A DNA stretch of 64,000 nt from JANSWP01 sp041941305. Its GTDB lineage: Bacteria; Bacteroidota; Bacteroidia; Chitinophagales; Saprospiraceae. The stretch is from assembly GCA_041941305.1 (NCBI GenBank), contig JBGTQJ010000016.1, forward strand, positions 1 to 64,000. Reading direction: 5' to 3'. The notes below the pieces were generated by a model. The model was not told where the DNA came from and searched no databases. It worked only from the letters and a program-made list of their open reading frames with translations. Made by a program: the position numbers and the translations under genes. This document shows, piece by piece, positions 37,002 through 46,286 of the stretch (its first letter is position 1; each line of letters begins with the position of its first letter).

Positions 37002-39253
37002 AATGAGTTTTCTACAAAATCTATTTCAAGGACAGCGTTCTTATCCTTTGGATTTTCCAACAACCAGGAAGCCAATGGTTTTACCAGGTTATCCTCAATT
37101 GCTCGTTGAAGAGGTCTTGCCCCATATTTTTCATGAAACCCAATTTTAGAAAAATGATCTACCAGGTTTTTTGAAAACTCCAAATACAATCCCTTTTTTA
37201 CAAATCCTTCTCTTTTATTTAGTTCCAGCAATTCTTTCAAGGCAATTTTTCGAATGTCCTCTTGATTTAGTGAATTAAAAATGACAATTCCATCAATTCT
37301 GTTTACAAACTCAGGCCTAAAATAATTTTTCACTGCCGATAGATATGCGGTCTCTTCATCCATTGTTTGTTTATATCCAATTGATTTTCTATTACTTGCT
37401 CCCAGATTTGTGGTTAGGATAATGATGGTATTTCTAAAATTGGTGATCCTCCCATAAGCATCCACAAGCATCCCTTCGTCCAAAACTGTAAGTAAAGCGT
37501 CAAATATGGTAGGATTGGCCTTTTCCACCTCGTCAAGTAATAGAACAGAAAAGGGTCTTTGACGAATATCCCGGACTAGTTGACCTACCTGTCTTCCACT
37601 GCCAATCAACCTGGTAATTTGACCAGGATGCTGGAATTCACTCATGTCAATTCTTATCAATGGAGTTTGAGATTGTCCTGCACCAAAAAAATAATCTGCC
37701 AGGGCATTGGCACTTGCAGTTTTTCCAACTCCAGTTGGTCCAGCAAATAAAAGTGTAGTAATTGGTTTATAGGGATTGTTGAGTCCAGCTTTATAAATTT
37801 TGACTATTCCACATAACCTATCTAATGCTTTTGGTTGTCCAATTATTTTGGACTGAAAGTGATTGAGTAGCGCTTTTTGATCTAGCAATATGTCATCTCT
37901 TAAAAACAATTCTGGCAAGCCTGTTTGTCGAATGAAATTTTTTATCACTTCCCTGGGACCAATTGAGGATCTGTTGTTCATTTGGGCATCACTTACACAC
38001 TGTCCCAGGAACTTGACCGCTTTTCCTGGAAAACTTTCATATGGAAAATATCTCAATAATAGCCGGTAAGCCAAAGCTAGGCCATCTCTTTCAATTGGGA
38101 TTTTTAGATTTTTTGTTGAATATTCACCATAATTTGCCAATATTGATTGAATCTTTTTGTCAGATAATTCTTCGATTTCGACAATTTGGAAGCTTTCAAC
38201 GAAACCGGGCAATAATCGTCTCATGCTTTCCAATTCCTGAGGAGTAGCTTCACCAATTAATTGCAATTTTCCCTGTTGCATAAAAGACATCAAAAAAGCT
38301 GCTACACTATCTTCGGGTCCTCGTCCACCAGTTTGCAATAATCGGATGATATTTACTGTCCAAAGTATTCCATTTGCTGCATTGAGATCTTCAATCATCC
38401 ATTCTACAGACTCTTCCCATTCGCCGAGATACCTTGCACTGGCAGTAATTCGCTGAGGCATAATTCGCCAAAAGGTATAGTCTAATTCTTTTTTTCGACC
38501 ATGTCCTGCAATTTTTTTAATTGCCTGTTTGAGCACTGCGCTTTTCCCAACCCCATGATTGCCTACTATCAGCAAATTTGCCCTTTGTTGAATTATTTTT
38601 TCAAACACAATCCCAACTTTTTCTTCTAATTCCCAGGCAGCATCTGGAAAGGTACCACGTCCTCTTCTTGATGATTTAGGTTGAGGAAATTTTTCTGCCA
38701 ATTTTTCGAGGGTCTCAAAATGCCTTTCCTCATTCCAACCACTCCAATCAAAATCTCGATTTTCGTTTATTTTTAGCGGAACAATGTCTAACTCAGGTTT
38801 CGAGTAATTCTTCAGGCGAAATAGTTCTTCCGGGCTTTTGTTGTTTAAAATATTGGTGGCAATATGTCTGGCTAAGACTTCGAATTGTCTGTTGTCATAA
38901 TAATAAAAGCTTTCATCGAAAAGAGGCAGATAACATTCATAGTTTCCCTGGTCTGTTTCGCCATAAACTAATGGGATGGGAATCCTGATTTTATTGGATA
39001 GTGGAAAAGAACCATGTTTTTCTTTATAGGTAGGGCGAATACTAATTTCTATGACTTTTAATTTGGGCTCAACAATGTCAACCATTGGATATTCATCGTG
39101 TTTCTTGTAATTTTTTTGCAAATAAGTTCCAATGATGGTTTTCATTTTCTTCAAATCCGATTCGATCATCTGGATTTCAGCACCTACCAAAATGCCTAAA
39201 TAGTTTTCATCTGAGAGTTTGTAGTAAAGAAGTGGATATTGGAGTTTGACCAT
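36974..39253 (-). CDS. Degenerate two-ring Clp/Hsp100-like AAA+ ATPase
   Basis: A 759-residue protein with a unique N-domain (about 1-200, no Clp_N repeats), D1 (about 215-440) and D2 (about 465-755), and no ClpB-type middle domain. D1 keeps Walker A GNHGVGKS (231-238) and a Tyr pore loop (ARYLGEWEE), but the expected Walker B ILFIDEIH is ILWTVNII (296-303), losing both acids, and the usual RRFQ arginine fingers read ESFQ (353-356). D2 keeps Walker A GPTGVGKT, Walker B LLLDE, Arg652 (FVNRID) and sensor-2 GAR (711-713). However, the stretch where Clp proteins have the GYVG pore loop is shortened to LIGSGRQVGQLV (549-560). An IGY tripeptide (625-627) lies where ClpA and ClpC carry the ClpP-binding loop. 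Its function is probably remodelling of an unknown partner, not classic threading. Confidence 0.85.
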   Translation of the reverse strand: MVKLQYPLLYYKLSDENYLGILVGAEIQMIESDLKKMKTIIGTYLQKNYKKHDEYPMVDIVEPKLKVIEISIRPTYKEKHGSFPLSNKIRIPIPLVYGETDQGNYECYLPLFDESFYYYDNRQFEVLARHIATNILNNKSPEELFRLKNYSKPELDIVPLKINENRDFDWSGWNEERHFETLEKLAEKFPQPKSSRRGRGTFPDAAWELEEKVGIVFEKIIQQRANLLIVGNHGVGKSAVLKQAIKKIAGHGRKKELDYTFWRIMPQRITASARYLGEWEESVEWMIEDLNAANGILWTVNIIRLLQTGGRGPEDSVAAFLMSFMQQGKLQLIGEATPQELESMRRLLPGFVESFQIVEIEELSDKKIQSILANYGEYSTKNLKIPIERDGLALAYRLLLRYFPYESFPGKAVKFLGQCVSDAQMNNRSSIGPREVIKNFIRQTGLPELFLRDDILLDQKALLNHFQSKIIGQPKALDRLCGIVKIYKAGLNNPYKPITTLLFAGPTGVGKTASANALADYFFGAGQSQTPLIRIDMSEFQHPGQITRLIGSGRQVGQLVRDIRQRPFSVLLLDEVEKANPTIFDALLTVLDEGMLVDAYGRITNFRNTIIILTTNLGASNRKSIGYKQTMDEETAYLSAVKNYFRPEFVNRIDGIVIFNSLNQEDIRKIALKELLELNKREGFVKKGLYLEFSKNLVDHFSKIGFHEKYGARPLQRAIEDNLVKPLASWLLENPKDKNAVLEIDFVENSLKIKKARKN

Positions 39254-39288
39254 TAAATAACCAGCTATTTGGGGTTTGCAGGTTTGGA

Positions 39289-39342
39289 ATATAAGACTTG
39301 AGGATTAGTCCTGTTTTTAAGCCCAATCCTCAAACCTTATAT
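39289..39342. repeat. Imperfect long hairpin between two minus-strand genes
   Basis: The 18-base arms at 39289-39306 and 39325-39342 are complementary at 16 positions. They fill half of the 109-base gap between the beta-helix gene and the Clp-like gene. There is no U-rich tail on the minus strand, so it may be an RNA stability or processing hairpin instead of a terminator. Confidence 0.5.
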
Positions 39343-39362
39343 CTCCCTCCATTCAAACCACC

Positions 39363-41768
39363 TTAAATTTTAGTGATTTTCTGAACAATCGCCTCATTTC
39401 CATTTGAAATTAGTACATCAAAAACACCATTTCTCAAAACACCTAAATCTAATTGATATTTAAAAATTTCAGAAGATTTTTTTACCTCAAAATTGGAAAC
39501 TTCCTGTCCTGTAACATTGTAAATTCTGATTTCCAGATTTCCAAGCCAGCTATTTTCTAATTCGATGGTTGCAATATCCCTTACTGGATTTGGGTATATA
39601 AATAATGTTCCTGAATTTTCAAGAATTGTTTCTTTTGTGGAATTTGGATTGAATTCATAAGCTCCTACATCAACAATATTGATTCTTGGCATTCCATCTT
39701 TGTCGAATTCAGGTGCACCTGCGTCTACACCAGCATCAATACAAGGACTACCAGCAGTAAGGTGGAAGTCAAAATTATCTAAATCTACAAATTTTGGATC
39801 GTCATCAAAGAAATCAGAAGATATCATGATGTCTGAAATACTGTCATCGTCGAGCATATTACCTCCATTGGAAGTTAAAGTTGGAGTTCCTGCTTCTATT
39901 GCATAATTGACGCCTCCATCCTGCCTAAAAATATTATTTTGAATTGTGGTGCTAGAAAAAGCATCAATAGTTCCCGTCCATGAAGCAATCCCACTAATCA
40001 CACCGAGATTATCGACAAAAGTACAATTCAATATATCAGTAGCAATGGTATTTTCGTCTGAAGCATTTAGAGAAATAGCACCACCAAATCCATTTCCTGA
40101 AGCTACATTATTCGCAAAAACACAGCTATAAATCGTAGCGTCTGCATTGCTTATATTTAAGCCTCCAGCCTGATTGACAGCGACATTAAAGTTGAAGATG
40201 CTATTTGAAAGCATTAAGTTGGAGAAGTCATCTTCTGGTTGGTCATTATTTTCACCTATAAATACTGCTGCACCGAAATCAGCTTCATTTAATTCAAAGA
40301 CGCAATTATCAATAGAAGTATTGTTGCTCCAGCCCATATAGACCGCACCTCCATTACTGGAAAAAGCTTTATTACTCAAAAAGGTACTATTGGTAATGGT
40401 TATGCTTGTGGTATCATTTTGGCAACTAATTGCTCCTCCTGAAGAATTGAGCGATTGATTTCCTTCAAAAAGACAATTGTCAACAAAAATATTTGCTCTG
40501 AATCCACCATTAAAGGCTCCACCCAATTCTGTAGAAGTATTATTTCTATAGGTACAATTTGATATCAAAAATGTGCCACCATCTCCATAGGCACTATGTG
40601 CACCTCCCCACCCACTACATAGGGCATTTTCAAATAGACAATTATCAAGTGTAATGGTTTCATTAGCGCCTGAAAGTGATAAATGACCACCTGAATCGCC
40701 TGCGGTATTATTTCTAAAAGTACAATCTTTTAATGTGATGCTTCCCTGCCAATTTTGCATGGCTCCTGAGCTATTGGCGGCAGTGTTTTGTTCGAAAGTG
40801 CAATTTTCAATGAGTAAATTATCCAATGCTTCATTGTCTTGTTCTCTACCATCGTGATACAGTGCTCCCGCATTTCCAGCCATATTTTGTAAGAAATTAC
40901 AATCTATGATTTTGGTGTTTATGGAATTGTAATTAAACAAGGCTCCTCCAAATCCTGAAGGGTTATTATTACTTAAAAAATCGCAATTAGAAATGGTAAC
41001 ATCTGTACATCGTAATGGATAAAGTGCGCCACGAACAGTGGTATTGTTGGTGAAATTACAATTATCTACCGTTACTCCATTAACTCCATTTGCCATAAAT
41101 CCTCCACCCTGGGAAGTAGTACGATTTGATAGAAAATTTGAATTCGTACAGCTAGTTGTTGCTCCAGCACCAATTACATATACACCTGAACCAGAACGAG
41201 CAAAATTGTCTGAAAAGGTGCATTGATTGATGCTAAGGGAACTATAACTGAAAATTCCTCCTCCTGCTCTATGCCATAAGCTGACATCTCCATCGTCACT
41301 TGTATGACCACCCGAAAAAGTTATTCCGTCAAAAGAAGTGGTACCAGCAATTAAACTGTCTACGTAAACAATATGGCGTGAATTATCAGCTCGGTTTGCC
41401 GTTGTATTTCCTTGTAAATCATCGCCATTAATATCCCCACTAATTATGGTGACATTGGCAAAAATGTCTCGTTCATCCAGTGTTGTTTCGGTGCCGGCAA
41501 ATCCACCATAAAGAGAAATAGGGCTTCCGATTCTAAAAGTTGAATTGGTGTCCAGGTATTCTGGAGTATAGGTTCCTGCTGCTAGCCAAATATCTCCAGA
41601 TGCAGTATTGGTCAAAGCAGATTGTAAATTAATGTAGGCGTTTTCCCATGAGGTTCCATCATTTGCTCCAGCTGCGTTTTGATTGACAAAAACCTGAGCT
41701 TGAACAATGGAAGCCATCATTAAAAAACACAATAATTGGAAAATTCTAAAAGTGTAAAGGTTCTTCAT
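39363..41768 (-). CDS. Right-handed beta-helix T9SS type A cargo protein
   Basis: An 801-residue secreted protein. The signal peptide is residues 1-24 (ending VQA). The segment NDGTSWENAY with IWLAAGTYTP begins the choice-of-anchor type beta-helix. Residues about 100-650 hold repeated rungs of the form NSTFxxNxAxxxGGAVY and CTFxxNTAxxSGG, a parallel beta-helix typical of polysaccharide-binding or lyase-like proteins. LTAGSPCIDAGVDAG closes the helix domain. The tail (IYPNPVRDIATIEL, GVFDVLISNGNEAIVQKITKI) is a T9SS type A sorting domain. No lyase catalytic residues can be assigned. It may share a transcript with the downstream Clp-like gene, though a hairpin lies between them. Confidence 0.9.
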   Translation of the reverse strand: MKNLYTFRIFQLLCFLMMASIVQAQVFVNQNAAGANDGTSWENAYINLQSALTNTASGDIWLAAGTYTPEYLDTNSTFRIGSPISLYGGFAGTETTLDERDIFANVTIISGDINGDDLQGNTTANRADNSRHIVYVDSLIAGTTSFDGITFSGGHTSDDGDVSLWHRAGGGIFSYSSLSINQCTFSDNFARSGSGVYVIGAGATTSCTNSNFLSNRTTSQGGGFMANGVNGVTVDNCNFTNNTTVRGALYPLRCTDVTISNCDFLSNNNPSGFGGALFNYNSINTKIIDCNFLQNMAGNAGALYHDGREQDNEALDNLLIENCTFEQNTAANSSGAMQNWQGSITLKDCTFRNNTAGDSGGHLSLSGANETITLDNCLFENALCSGWGGAHSAYGDGGTFLISNCTYRNNTSTELGGAFNGGFRANIFVDNCLFEGNQSLNSSGGAISCQNDTTSITITNSTFLSNKAFSSNGGAVYMGWSNNTSIDNCVFELNEADFGAAVFIGENNDQPEDDFSNLMLSNSIFNFNVAVNQAGGLNISNADATIYSCVFANNVASGNGFGGAISLNASDENTIATDILNCTFVDNLGVISGIASWTGTIDAFSSTTIQNNIFRQDGGVNYAIEAGTPTLTSNGGNMLDDDSISDIMISSDFFDDDPKFVDLDNFDFHLTAGSPCIDAGVDAGAPEFDKDGMPRINIVDVGAYEFNPNSTKETILENSGTLFIYPNPVRDIATIELENSWLGNLEIRIYNVTGQEVSNFEVKKSSEIFKYQLDLGVLRNGVFDVLISNGNEAIVQKITKI

Positions 41769-42024
41769 TTTCGAGTAATTTTGTTCTGAAATATTATTTG
41801 GACTTTTAGGGTAGTTTTAAATTTTTCGGAAAGTTAAGGAGCAAAAAAACAAATTCTAGTAGTTCAAATTGCATTATTTTAAAAAAGAGGGGCTTGTGGA
41901 AAAAAACTACCTATTTGAATAGTTTCTTTTTTCCTGTTTATCCAAAGAAATGCTTTCTTAATCAAATAAGCCCCATAATTAATTGAATTGATTCTATTTT
42001 TCGCAAAATTCAAAAATCACGCAA

Positions 42025-42918
42025 ATGGCAATTCTTCAGATCAATCAATTAAGCAAACATTACGGACGCATAAAAGCAGTAGATGGGCTTTCCCTATCTG
42101 TGGAAAAGGGAGATGTCTACGGCATATTAGGACCCAATGGAAGTGGAAAAACGACTACTTTAGGTATTATCCTTGGCATAATCCATCAAAAATCTGGTAG
42201 TTATACCTGGTTTGATAATAGCTTTAAACACAATTCAATCGCACGTGCCAGGATGGGAGCATTATTAGAAACACCTAATTTCTATCCTTATCTTAATGCA
42301 ATTGATAATTTAAATATCATAGCGCATATCAAAAAAGTGAAAGCTCCTCGAATCGAACCATTATTGGAAATGGTCAACTTAGCTCACCGAAAACACTCAA
42401 AGTTTAAAACATATTCTCTTGGGATGAAGCAAAGATTGGCGATTGCAGGAGCAATGATTGGAGATCCGGAAGTGTTGATTTTTGATGAGCCGACTAATGG
42501 ACTTGATCCTCAGGGAATTGCCGAAGTAAGAGAGACCATTATAGAAATTGCCAAAAGTGGGAAAACCATATTGATGGCAAGTCATATTTTGGATGAAGTA
42601 GAAAAAGTCTGCTCGCATGTAGCCATTATGAAATTGGGAAAATTACTTGCAACTGGGACGGTAGGATCTATTCTTTCTGATGATATCATAATTGAAATAG
42701 CTTCCGATAACCTCGCTCATTTAATAAATATACTGCGTAAAAACCCTTCAGTCCACCAAATTCAAGAGGAAGATGACAAACTAATCCTGCATGTTGAAAA
42801 AAACCTTTCGTCAGCTGAGTTGAATTATATGGCTTTTCAAAAAGGCATTACTCTGACTCATTTATTGGCAAAACAAAAAAGCCTCGAATCAGAATTCCTG
42901 GAGATTACTAAGCAATGA
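42025..42918 (+). CDS. ABC-2 type transporter ATP-binding protein
   Basis: A 297-residue ATPase of the BcrA/GldA-like family. It has Walker A GPNGSGKTTT (about residues 34-43), a Q-loop region, the signature YSLGMKQRLAIAGA, Walker B VLIFDEPTNGLDP and the H-loop ASHILDEVEK, followed by a C-terminal extension of about 80 residues typical of ABC-2 exporters. It pairs with the permease 65 bases downstream. Substrates in this family include peptides, lipids and antibiotics; none can be chosen here. Confidence 0.93.
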   Translation: MAILQINQLSKHYGRIKAVDGLSLSVEKGDVYGILGPNGSGKTTTLGIILGIIHQKSGSYTWFDNSFKHNSIARARMGALLETPNFYPYLNAIDNLNIIAHIKKVKAPRIEPLLEMVNLAHRKHSKFKTYSLGMKQRLAIAGAMIGDPEVLIFDEPTNGLDPQGIAEVRETIIEIAKSGKTILMASHILDEVEKVCSHVAIMKLGKLLATGTVGSILSDDIIIEIASDNLAHLINILRKNPSVHQIQEEDDKLILHVEKNLSSAELNYMAFQKGITLTHLLAKQKSLESEFLEITKQ

Positions 42919-42983
42919 GCCGAATGATTATCCACTTCCCCCGAACCTAAATTTTCAATTCTCCAACATAAGAAGTTACTCAA

Positions 42984-43799
42984 ATGATATATTTATTCGA
43001 ATTAGAATGGCTGAAACAAAGGAATTTTACTGTTTTTAGATCAATGGTAATTCTGTATTTGATAGCCTTACCTGGGTTATTCCTGGTTGCAAAAACAATT
43101 GAAATTGATGCCAATGAAATGCCTCCATTTTTACCCTCTATTGACCATTTATTTATGTTTCCATCAGTTTGGGAATGGTTGGCTTATGTAGGGAACTGGC
43201 TGTCCTTCTTTTTTTTAGGGTTTCTAGGTGTATTGATGGTGACAAATGAGCATAGAAATAAAACATTACGTCAAAATATAATTACAGGGATTAGCCGCAA
43301 GCAATATTACCTAAGTAAACTAAGTTTCATCATTGGTTTGTGTCTTGCCGCCACAATATACTACACGCTATGTGCTCTAATTTTTGGATTCATTCATACT
43401 GAAACTATTTATTTCAATACCATTACCAAAGATTCCCAATTCATATTTAGATTCTTCTTAATGGGAATGGGGTATATGAGTTTTGGTTTTTTGTTGGGAA
43501 TGTTGATAAGGCGAACAGGAATTGCACTTTTCCTGTATTTAACCTATGTTATGGTCCTTGAAGCTATTTTAAGAGGAATACATTTCTATTTCTTTAAGCA
43601 TGGGACAATGAATTATTATCCAATGAATGCAATAGAAGATTTAGCGCCTTTCCCAGTGTTTCGTTTGGCAGATCCTTTCATTGAAGAACGAGGATTTGAT
43701 ACTTGCTTATCGAGTACAGAAGCTATTATTCTTTCTAGTATTTACATTTTACTATTCCTTTCGTTAAGTTATCGGAGGTTAATGAAAGCAGATTTGTAA
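42984..43799 (+). CDS. ABC-2 type transporter permease
   Basis: A 271-residue membrane protein with about six hydrophobic segments: near residues 15-35, 68-88, 108-130, 150-175, 180-200 and 242-262. The cytoplasmic segment NEHRNKTLRQNIITGISRKQYYLSK is the usual coupling region of ABC-2 permeases. It follows its ATP-binding partner, and the two should form a dimeric exporter in the inner membrane. A large hairpin lies 70 bases after the stop. Confidence 0.85.
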   Translation: MIYLFELEWLKQRNFTVFRSMVILYLIALPGLFLVAKTIEIDANEMPPFLPSIDHLFMFPSVWEWLAYVGNWLSFFFLGFLGVLMVTNEHRNKTLRQNIITGISRKQYYLSKLSFIIGLCLAATIYYTLCALIFGFIHTETIYFNTITKDSQFIFRFFLMGMGYMSFGFLLGMLIRRTGIALFLYLTYVMVLEAILRGIHFYFFKHGTMNYYPMNAIEDLAPFPVFRLADPFIEERGFDTCLSSTEAIILSSIYILLFLSLSYRRLMKADL

Positions 43800-43867
43800 A
43801 AAAAGATAATCAGGAAGTAAAAGGTTATTATTTTTTCAATTTCTATAACCAGCAGATATAATTTGAC

Positions 43868-43977
43868 TTGTTACCCTTTGAGAAATGCTTGACTGAGGTT
43901 TAGATTTATTGGCTATTTTTCCTCAAAAAATAGCCAATAAAGATATTTTCAGACAGATGTTCTTTATAGGGTAACAA
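43868..43977. repeat. 110-base nested palindrome (MITE-like or bidirectional hairpin)
   Basis: Terminal arms TTGTTACCCT (43868-43877) and AGGGTAACAA (43968-43977) are perfect complements. The centre is a perfect 16-base stem TTTATTGGCTATTTTT (43905-43920) with 43926-43941, loop CCTCA. The intermediate parts are partly complementary. It lies between the ABC permease and the candidate RNA. It could be a transposon-derived miniature element or a strong transcription barrier. Confidence 0.6.
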
Positions 43978-44155
43978 ATCTATTTTGAAAACTTGAGTTT
44001 TTGCTTCGGAAAAAAGGAATAATATTTTGTTTGAAATGAAAAAAAATAATTGTATTTTGATGATAACTTTCTCTGTTATTCACTAATTTGTTAAAAGAGT
44101 TAACATAAAATTAAAATTTCCTTAAAAAATTGTGTTCTTATTGTGGAAGATACAT

Positions 44156-44400
44156 TATCTTGGCAGCAAATTAGATTAGGTTGATGAACGAATTCGCCGA
44201 AAACAATTCCATAAAAAGTAGGGAATTAAACCTAAAATTGTGAAATGTAATTCTAATCTTCTATAAACCATTTTGAAGAAAAATGGTCTTACATTAAGAT
44301 ATGTTAAATGAGGGTAATTAGAAAATCCTTCATAATAACAGTCGGGTGATTTCTTACAAGAGCGAAGCAAACGAATGTTTTCCCTTCGCTCTTTTTTTTT
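44156..44400 (+). ncRNA. Candidate structured leader or small RNA upstream of the symporter
   Basis: A near-consensus -7 box TATCTTGG (44156-44163) has a TTG 23 bases upstream (44130-44132). Downstream pairings visible by eye are AGATTAG (44173-44179) with CTAATCT (44253-44259), AGGTT with AACCT (44178-44182 and 44229-44233), AATTCC with GGAATT (44205-44210 and 44222-44227) and ACCATTTT with AAAATGGT (44267-44274 and 44280-44287). A 10-base terminator stem (44358-44367 with 44384-44393) plus a T run ends it 23 bases before the symporter ATG. This is the layout of an attenuating leader or an independent small RNA. No known riboswitch class is recognised. Confidence 0.4.
44358..44400 (+). terminator. 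Intrinsic terminator just upstream of the symporter start
   Basis: AAGAGCGAAG (44358-44367) pairs with CTTCGCTCTT (44384-44393) and is followed by more T residues to 44400. Its position 23 bases before the ATG at 44424 suggests conditional termination in the leader, or the end of a separate RNA. Confidence 0.75.
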
Positions 44401-44423
44401 GTCAATAATCAACAAAACGAAAA

Positions 44424-46256
44424 ATGAATTCAATGGAACTGAGTAACCTCGATATAATCATCATGGCATTGTATGGTGTATTAATTATCGGGTACGGACT
44501 CTATCACGCTAAACGCAACAGCTCTGAAGAATACTTTTTGGCTGGAAGAAATATGTTATGGCCAATAGTCGGTATATCGCTTTTTGCTGCAAATATTTCA
44601 AGTTCAACTTTAGTGGGATTAGCAGGAGACGCTTTTAAAACCAATACCCATGTTTTTAATTATGAGTGGTTGGCTGCAGTAGTATTGGTCTTTTTTGCGG
44701 TGTTTTTCCTTCCATTCTATCTAAAATCCAGAGTGTACACCATGCCGGAGTTTTTGGAAAGGCGATATGATGTACGTTCCCGGTATTATTTTTCATTTAT
44801 TACCATTGTTGGCAATGTAATGCTGGATACGGCTGCTGGATTGTATGTTGGGACCATCGTTTTAAAATTAATGTTTCCTGAATTATCTACGGTTACTGTG
44901 GTGGTTATTCTTGCCGTAGCAGCCGCAGCATATACAGTTCCTGGAGGATTGAATTCAGTTATTCAAACAGAAGTGGTCCAAGCCATTTTACTAATTTTTG
45001 GTTCCATATTATTAACTTATTATGCATTCAGTCATGAAGCAGTGGGTGGTTGGGCAGGTTTTATTGAAGGATTAGATAAAATGGGTAGTGAGGGAAAGTT
45101 AATATCGGAAACAGCCGGTGATACTACCAGGGCTTTATCAGGGGCTGCTGAAACCCTTTCCCTGGTCAGACCAGGAGACGATGCCTTTATGCCTTGGACG
45201 GGATTGGTTTTAGGTGCTCCAATTCTTGGGTTTTACTTTTGGGCCAATAATCAGTTTATGGTACAACGGGTGCTAGGAGCTAAGGATATCAACCACGGTC
45301 GTTGGGGAGCTCTATTTGCAGGGTTTTTAAAATTACCTGTTTTATTTTTTATGGTATTACCTGGAACTGCTGCCATTCTAATCTATTCTGATTTGGATTT
45401 GAGTTTTATGAATTATCAATTACCAGGAGGCGAAGTATGTGCAGACTTGAGAAAATGTCCCAATGCGACTTATCCACTTTTGCTTTTTGATTTATTGCCA
45501 AAAGGGATTCTGGGTTTGGTGTTAGCTGGACTTTTAGCTGCCATGATGTCAAGTGTTTCTGCGACTTTTAACTCAGCCTCTACTTTGGTAACAATGGATT
45601 TTATTCAAAAACTGCGTCCAGGAATGTCAAGTACGCAATTGGTTAGAGCAGGTCAAATAACCACTTTGGTACTAGTTATATTAGCCTGTGCCTGGGCTCC
45701 CATGATTGAAAAATTTGATTCTCTATGGGAATACCTACAAAAGGTTCTGTCTTACATTGCACCTCCGGTTGCCGCAACCTTCATACTTGGATTGTTCTGG
45801 AAAAGAGCTAATGGAACAGGTTCCATTGCTGCACTGTTAACCGGATTTGTAACAGCATTTGTGATGGTTGTTGCAGGAGTTACAACTACAGCAGCAAAAG
45901 AGGCAGGAACAGAGGCTCCAGGGTGGGCAGCCTATTTGGATGGAATACATTTCTTACATTTTACTTGTGTCCTATTTATTGTTTGCTTGTTAGTGAATGT
46001 GATAGTTAGCCTGGCAACAGCTGCTCCTGAGGAAACCTTCAAGAGGACTGCTTCTGTTGATGATGTAGATAGAATTGGAGAAGGTTTAAAAGCCGGAGAT
46101 TTAATTGAAGATCATTTAGAGAATTACGTTTGGAAGAAATCTCTATTTACCGAAGAAACAGCAGAATTAAAATCAATGCCATGGTATCTAAACTATAGAA
46201 ACCTTGCAATTGGGTTGTTGATAATAACCGCTATTTTAGTCGGTTATTTTTGGTAA
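44424..46256 (+). CDS. Sodium/solute symporter (SSS family, SGLT-like)
   Basis: A 610-residue inner-membrane transporter with about 14 hydrophobic helices of the LeuT-like fold. Early helices carry YFLAGRNMLWP and the sodium-site segment ANISSSTLVGLAGDA. Residues around 270 hold WANNQFMVQRVLGAKD, close to the SGLT sugar-transporter pattern, and LLAAMMSSVSATFNSAST matches the helix-8 Na+ motif. It therefore probably takes up a sugar or related solute with Na+. The substrate is not certain. A hydrophilic loop lies at about residues 540-580. It is preceded by the candidate attenuator and followed by a terminator. Confidence 0.9.
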   Translation: MNSMELSNLDIIIMALYGVLIIGYGLYHAKRNSSEEYFLAGRNMLWPIVGISLFAANISSSTLVGLAGDAFKTNTHVFNYEWLAAVVLVFFAVFFLPFYLKSRVYTMPEFLERRYDVRSRYYFSFITIVGNVMLDTAAGLYVGTIVLKLMFPELSTVTVVVILAVAAAAYTVPGGLNSVIQTEVVQAILLIFGSILLTYYAFSHEAVGGWAGFIEGLDKMGSEGKLISETAGDTTRALSGAAETLSLVRPGDDAFMPWTGLVLGAPILGFYFWANNQFMVQRVLGAKDINHGRWGALFAGFLKLPVLFFMVLPGTAAILIYSDLDLSFMNYQLPGGEVCADLRKCPNATYPLLLFDLLPKGILGLVLAGLLAAMMSSVSATFNSASTLVTMDFIQKLRPGMSSTQLVRAGQITTLVLVILACAWAPMIEKFDSLWEYLQKVLSYIAPPVAATFILGLFWKRANGTGSIAALLTGFVTAFVMVVAGVTTTAAKEAGTEAPGWAAYLDGIHFLHFTCVLFIVCLLVNVIVSLATAAPEETFKRTASVDDVDRIGEGLKAGDLIEDHLENYVWKKSLFTEETAELKSMPWYLNYRNLAIGLLIITAILVGYFW

Positions 46257-46286
46257 AAAATGATAGAGGAATAAGTTTAAAAAAGA

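Larger units (their letters stand above)
43800..44423. other. Long structured intergenic region before the symporter
   Basis: This 624-base non-coding stretch holds a 110-base palindromic element (43868-43977), a candidate structured RNA (44156-44400) with its own terminator, and 23 bases between that terminator and the symporter start. A minus-strand open frame at 44176-44433 overlaps these signals and does not look coding. Confidence 0.7.

Noticed and set aside
36974..39253. ClpB disaggregase or type VI secretion ClpV
   Set aside because: There is no middle domain, no Clp_N repeat and no T6SS gene nearby, and key catalytic and pore residues are missing.
41889..41974. Seven-base inverted repeat GGGGCTT/AAGCCCC before the ABC transporter
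   Set aside because: The arms are short and 70 bases apart with no supporting structure.
44176..44433. Minus-strand open frame of 85 codons in the symporter leader
   Set aside because: It overlaps several RNA stems and the terminator, starts inside the symporter gene and has a composition unlike the neighbouring proteins.
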